DNA of 64,000 nt from Nectonema munidae. Lineage: Eukaryota > Nematomorpha > Nectonematoida > Nectonematidae. The notes beneath the pieces were generated by a model. The model was not told where the DNA came from. It saw nothing but the letters and a program-made list of their open reading frames with translations, and did no database searches. Shown one piece after another: positions 25,125 to 64,000 of the stretch. The stretch covers positions 62,001 to 126,000 of the forward strand of contig JAUIRK010000134.1 of NCBI GenBank assembly GCA_030549495.1, read 5' to 3'. The number at the start of each line of letters is the position of its first letter. Positions within the stretch are counted from its first letter, which is position 1. The translations under genes and the position numbers were made by a program.

Positions 25125-25485
25125 AGATTGCGACAAAATTTAGGTGGATTGCGACAAAATTTAGGTGGATTGCGACAAAATTTAGGTGGATTGCGACAAA
25201 ATTTAGGTGAATTGCGACAAAATTTAGGTGAATTGCGACAAAATTTTGGGGGAATGGGGACAAAATTTTGGGGGAATGGGGACAAAATTTAGGGGGAATG
25301 GGGACAAAATTTTGGGGGATTGTGACAAAATTTAGGGTGATTGTGACAAAATTTAGGTGAATTGTGACAAAATTTTGTGGGAATGGGGACAAAATTTTGT
25401 GGGAATGGGGACAAAATTTTGGGGGTTTGCGACAAAATATAGGGCGATTGCGACAAAATTTAGTGTGATTGTGATAAAATTAATA
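25125..25485 (+). repeat. 21-bp minisatellite, about 17 units
   Basis: The unit is GATTGCGACAAAATTTAGGTG. Variants replace GATTGC by GAATGG and TTAGG by TTTGG or TTGTG, giving an ordered higher pattern: GATTGC units at both ends and GAATGGG units in the middle. The unit length is a multiple of three, so long meaningless open frames exist in it on both strands. Confidence 0.95.
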
Positions 25486-26229
25486 AGATTGAAATGTAAA
25501 TATAGTTTTAACAAGGGATTGCTTAAAAAGTCAGACCCTTATATCTACTACGTTCTTACTTTACTTTTATGTTACTCTCCCAGAACTCTATATATAATTC
25601 CATTTATACACAATTATCTATACTTATTTTTTTAAATTTTTTTTACCTTTATTACAGCTATATTTTTCCTTGTTTTCTTCCAAATCTTCTTGAAGCTCAC
25701 CTTGATGATGATAATAATAATTTTCTTTTGGGATCCAGATTCCTGAAGCCATAGAAACAATATTATTTTGTGTGCATAGTTTTTTTACCGAAACTATTAT
25801 TAAATGATTCTCGAGTGTTATTTTCAAACCCGTAACCTGAAATGTTTTTAAGAACGTCCAAATCTCAATAACCTCTGGTCATTTGTAGAAGTAGTGTCGC
25901 TCTCTTGTCATTTGTAGAAGAAATATTTTCGAAATTTTTTTAGAATTATTATTAATCTGAAAAATTTAGGGTGTTCAACTACTCCCTCTCGCCCCATCTG
26001 GTTACGGGCAAGTTGCATCACATGAATCATATACACATAGCTGTCCGTAATAGACACGTTGATAATAAAGAAGTTAATTTTCAAAGAGGACAACCCACCT
26101 TCTAAAACAAAATGATGATGATGATGAATATGCAATTTAAGAATTTAAAATTTGTCCCTGTGTTTTCCATAAACACAGGTTTTGAATATGGGAAAAAATA
26201 TATAAATAAAAAATTTGGTTTGTTTTTCA
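25486..26229. other. Spacer, nothing recognised
   Basis: AT-rich sequence with short GAT and CAT runs (25700-25720, 26110-26130). No supported gene. Confidence 0.4.
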
Positions 26230-26327
26230 GTCAGGATGGCCGAGCGGTCTAAGGCGCCAGACTCAAGTTTGTAAAAGGGTGTTCTGGTTCTCGTATGAGA
26301 GCGTGGGTTCGAATCCCACTTCTGACA
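26230..26327 (+). tRNA. tRNA-Leu (anticodon CAA) with a 14-nt intron
   Basis: The acceptor stem is GTCAGGA/TTCTGAC plus discriminator A. The D arm carries GGCCGAGCGGTCTAAGGC (box A). The anticodon stem is CCAGA/TCTGG with loop CTCAAGT. The anticodon CAA is at 26264-26266, and the intron 26268-26281 follows position 37, as is usual for nuclear tRNA-Leu(CAA). A long type-II variable arm (TTCTCGTATGAGAG region) and a T arm with GGTTCGAATCC (box B) are present. All arms pair, so the gene looks functional. Confidence 0.95.
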
Positions 26328-27783
26328 ACTAACTTTTTAAATTTACAAATATTTATTTTTCAGCTAATTATATTTAGTGGGGTTAATTAATTTATAACTT
26401 TAATTTATCCTGAAATAAATTTGAGTCTAAAACTTTTAAAAATATTTTTTTTGCATATAAAATTTCTTTCTATAATTCTTCTTTCTGTTAAGTTTAATTT
26501 TGCATAATTATTGTATATTCAATATTTATTATAGAGATATCAAATATTTTTTATGATGTCAAAAATTTATCAAAATTATATTGCAAAACTTTCTAAAGAG
26601 CGGGGAGGGGGGTGTGAGCCCACATAGTCCCCTCTGTATCTGGCCCTGTTAAGTTAAACAGTATAATTTGATATCAATTATCTTATATTTTATCATTGTC
26701 AATCTTTCTATAAACATATGTTGAAACTATTTGAAGTATTTTGTCACTCAACCATAGAATGTTGTCTTGGTAAATTTTTATTGGAAGACAAAAACTTTAA
26801 ATTAAAAAATTGTAAGAATAAAATAGATATTAAAATTTTCAAGATTACTAGATATATCTCATTTACAAACAGAACTGTTGAGTCTGAAGTTTTTATCCAA
26901 ATCCACTCCGTCCTCATACCCTAAAATCTCAACTCTGGCTTTAAAGAGCATGTAAAAGAAAAAAAATTAAAAAAAAATTATTTTATATTTTAATGGAAAA
27001 CTGCTCCACATATATTTAACAACATTTTAAAATATGAATGATTTTAGATTAATCTAAAATTAAAAAAGATTAATTTTAGTGTAGAATCTTTCACATCGCC
27101 AAAAAGTTCTTGTTTTCTGCGCATTATTATTATTATCTTTGTGCATGTAATTTTAACTGTCAATCACTTTTCTGTTTCCTTTCAATCAAAAGATGTATGA
27201 AAGAGACATGGGTGCAAAAGAATACAGTGTTTGAATATATAAATTTGAGTGATATAAAAGGAAGCAACTAGAGCGAATAGAAAATTCACTTAATTTTTTT
27301 TGAGCAAACAACGACTGTTTAACCTTGTAAGGCGGAATTTTCGAGGAGATGAAATTTATAGGGGTGGAATTTACATCGAACCATTTTTACGGCAGTTTAA
27401 TGTCCCTCTTCACAAACTGTCAATCAAAATCGAAGTTAACTGTGAAAGCTAATTTAATGCCAGGCGATTTATTTTAGATGAATTAATCATAAAAAGTTGA
27501 TTTTTTAAATAAATTAAAACAATGAGCCAAAAAATTTGTAACTATAATATATTTTCACGTAAGAAGAACTACTCCATATGTTCACAAAAATTAAACTTAT
27601 TTTTTAATTTCTTCAAATACTCAGAAAATTTTTTTTCATTACTTAAAATAATAATCTGACTTAAATCTCGAAACTCCAACTCAGCAACCCTGTGAAGAAG
27701 TCATATAGGTTTGCATCATCATCATCATCATTCTTCATAATATGAATTGTCATATGGGTCGTTTTATTTTATGCAATTGCAAT
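26328..27783. other. Region upstream of DDX46, no exon recognised
   Basis: The first DDX46 exon(s) with the start codon should lie here or farther upstream, but I cannot point to them. The sequence is AT-rich, with a G-rich stretch at 26600-26645 and a (CAT)n run near 27716-27733. Confidence 0.4.
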
Positions 27784-27930
27784 AAGGTAAAGGTACCATG
27801 GGGTGTTTTCATCGAGAAGGCACAATTGCGCCGCTTGTATCGAACTATGAGGAAAGCAGGCTTGATGCGGGATCGAACCCAAGACCTTGAGTTATCAAAA
27901 CCCAGTACCTAACCAACCCTACTCATGCCC
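27784..27930 (-). mobile_element. tRNA-derived SINE, family 1
   Basis: A nearly intact minus-strand copy with box B (complement of GGGATCGAACCC) and the AAGGTACCATGGGG-side tail. It ends 53 bp before the first visible DDX46 exon. Confidence 0.9.
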
Positions 27931-27983
27931 AAGCAATAACGACAATAAAAAACAAACTAAAGTTTTCAATTTTGCTTTTGCAG

Positions 27984-63310
<35,327 letters not shown>

Positions 63311-64000
63311 GTACGCTTTCTTTTTACTTTGGTTGATTAATCCCGCTTTTCCAGGAAATAGAATCATAGCATGCTCCTGCAACGCCGCGCTGTAATTTAA
63401 ATGTAATATGGTTGCTATCCTTAAAATAAAGCTCGTAAATTTGTTTCATAATTCTACTTAACAATTATACAAGATGTATATTGTATATGTAGCGTATATG
63501 AAAAGTGTTTAGCTTTAGTTTATTTGAAAATAAAAATTTTCTTTGTGAAAAATTGAATCTTCAAACATCTCAAGTCAACCAAGGCTACCTGCTTAACAGT
63601 CTGAAATGGTTACCAAAGCTAAAGTAATAGATCCTAAATTTCTCTCTCTCTAAATCTCTGATTGAGATTAATATGTAACATACGTGTCGCTAACTTTGTA
63701 GAGTTTTTGTTAGCATTTAAATCACAGAAATTATTTGAGTATTTTATAGCATCAAATTTTCCCTAAATTTTAATTCTATTTATGGATAGTATACAGAAAT
63801 AATGGATGCTGTGCGTGCGTGTTTATACCATTTTTACTTTAGATTCGTCCTTTTTCATTTTAAGTTTGAAAGTGGACATTAGTAGACTAAAATTCATTGG
63901 TAAACTTAAAAATGTTTTATAAAGATGCATAATTTCCACGCTTGAAATATACTTTGGTTCTTTTACCAAAGTAAAAATGTTCTTAATATAAAGAAATACC
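63311..64000. other. Start of a DDX46 intron
   Basis: The donor GTACGC opens it. No further exon is seen before the window ends, so the motif IV-VI exons lie beyond. Confidence 0.6.

Noticed and set aside
25087-25392. Long open frames over the minisatellite on the minus strand
   Set aside because: The unit is 21 bp, so any frame without a stop stays open; the product is a 7-residue periodic string with no domain.
25125-25485. CRISPR-like array
   Set aside because: Units are directly adjacent without spacers and the context is eukaryotic.

Overview
The window looks like a piece of an AT-rich invertebrate (metazoan) nuclear genome. It has spliceosomal introns with GT..AG borders (45 bp to about 9 kb), an intron-containing tRNA-Leu, a rhodopsin-like receptor, and dense non-LTR retrotransposons, hAT transposons and tRNA-derived SINEs. 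I cannot name the phylum. A flatworm or another compact-bodied invertebrate would fit, but that is a guess.

Host genes. (1) A three-exon gene on the minus strand (4477-7929) encodes a secreted protein of about 169 residues resembling fatty-acid-binding proteins. Its exons were assembled by eye from matching phases, with a TATA box just upstream. (2) A tRNA-Leu(CAA) with a 14-nt intron lies at 26230-26327. (3) From 27984 to beyond the right edge runs a large plus-strand gene for the DEAD-box splicing helicase DDX46/Prp5. Fourteen coding exons can be placed with consistent phases. They cover an RS-rich N-terminus, the acidic and DPLD region, and helicase motifs Q to III. The first exon(s) and the second helicase domain are not in view. 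(4) Antisense inside a 7-kb DDX46 intron sits an intronless seven-transmembrane receptor (52635-53540). (5) A possible last exon of another minus-strand gene lies at 37129-37209.

Mobile DNA fills most of the rest. From 1 to 25.5 kb there are RTE-type LINE fragments with a PHD-like zinc finger (1-1190, 22773-23480), Jockey/CR1-type LINEs in both orientations (13.7-19.05 kb, 21.25-22.76 kb), a pogo/Tigger relic (12.49-13.48 kb), a relic of an unnamed multicopy protein (11.03-12.35 kb) and a hAT relic (23.66-24.79 kb). Two inverted 21-bp minisatellite arrays (about 21.0 and 25.1-25.5 kb) bracket the last part. The DDX46 introns hold three hAT-type elements with 8-bp target duplications (29050-30186, 34535-34996, 43275-43509), an RTE insertion with a 17-bp duplication (39283-40675), two further hAT transposase relics, a LINE 3' end, a retrovirus-like RT fossil and a coding-like fossil of uncertain origin. 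Three tRNA-derived SINE families are scattered throughout; the commonest has seven copies.

All calls are by eye. Exon borders rest on splice consensus, phase agreement and remembered family sequences, not on transcripts or searches.
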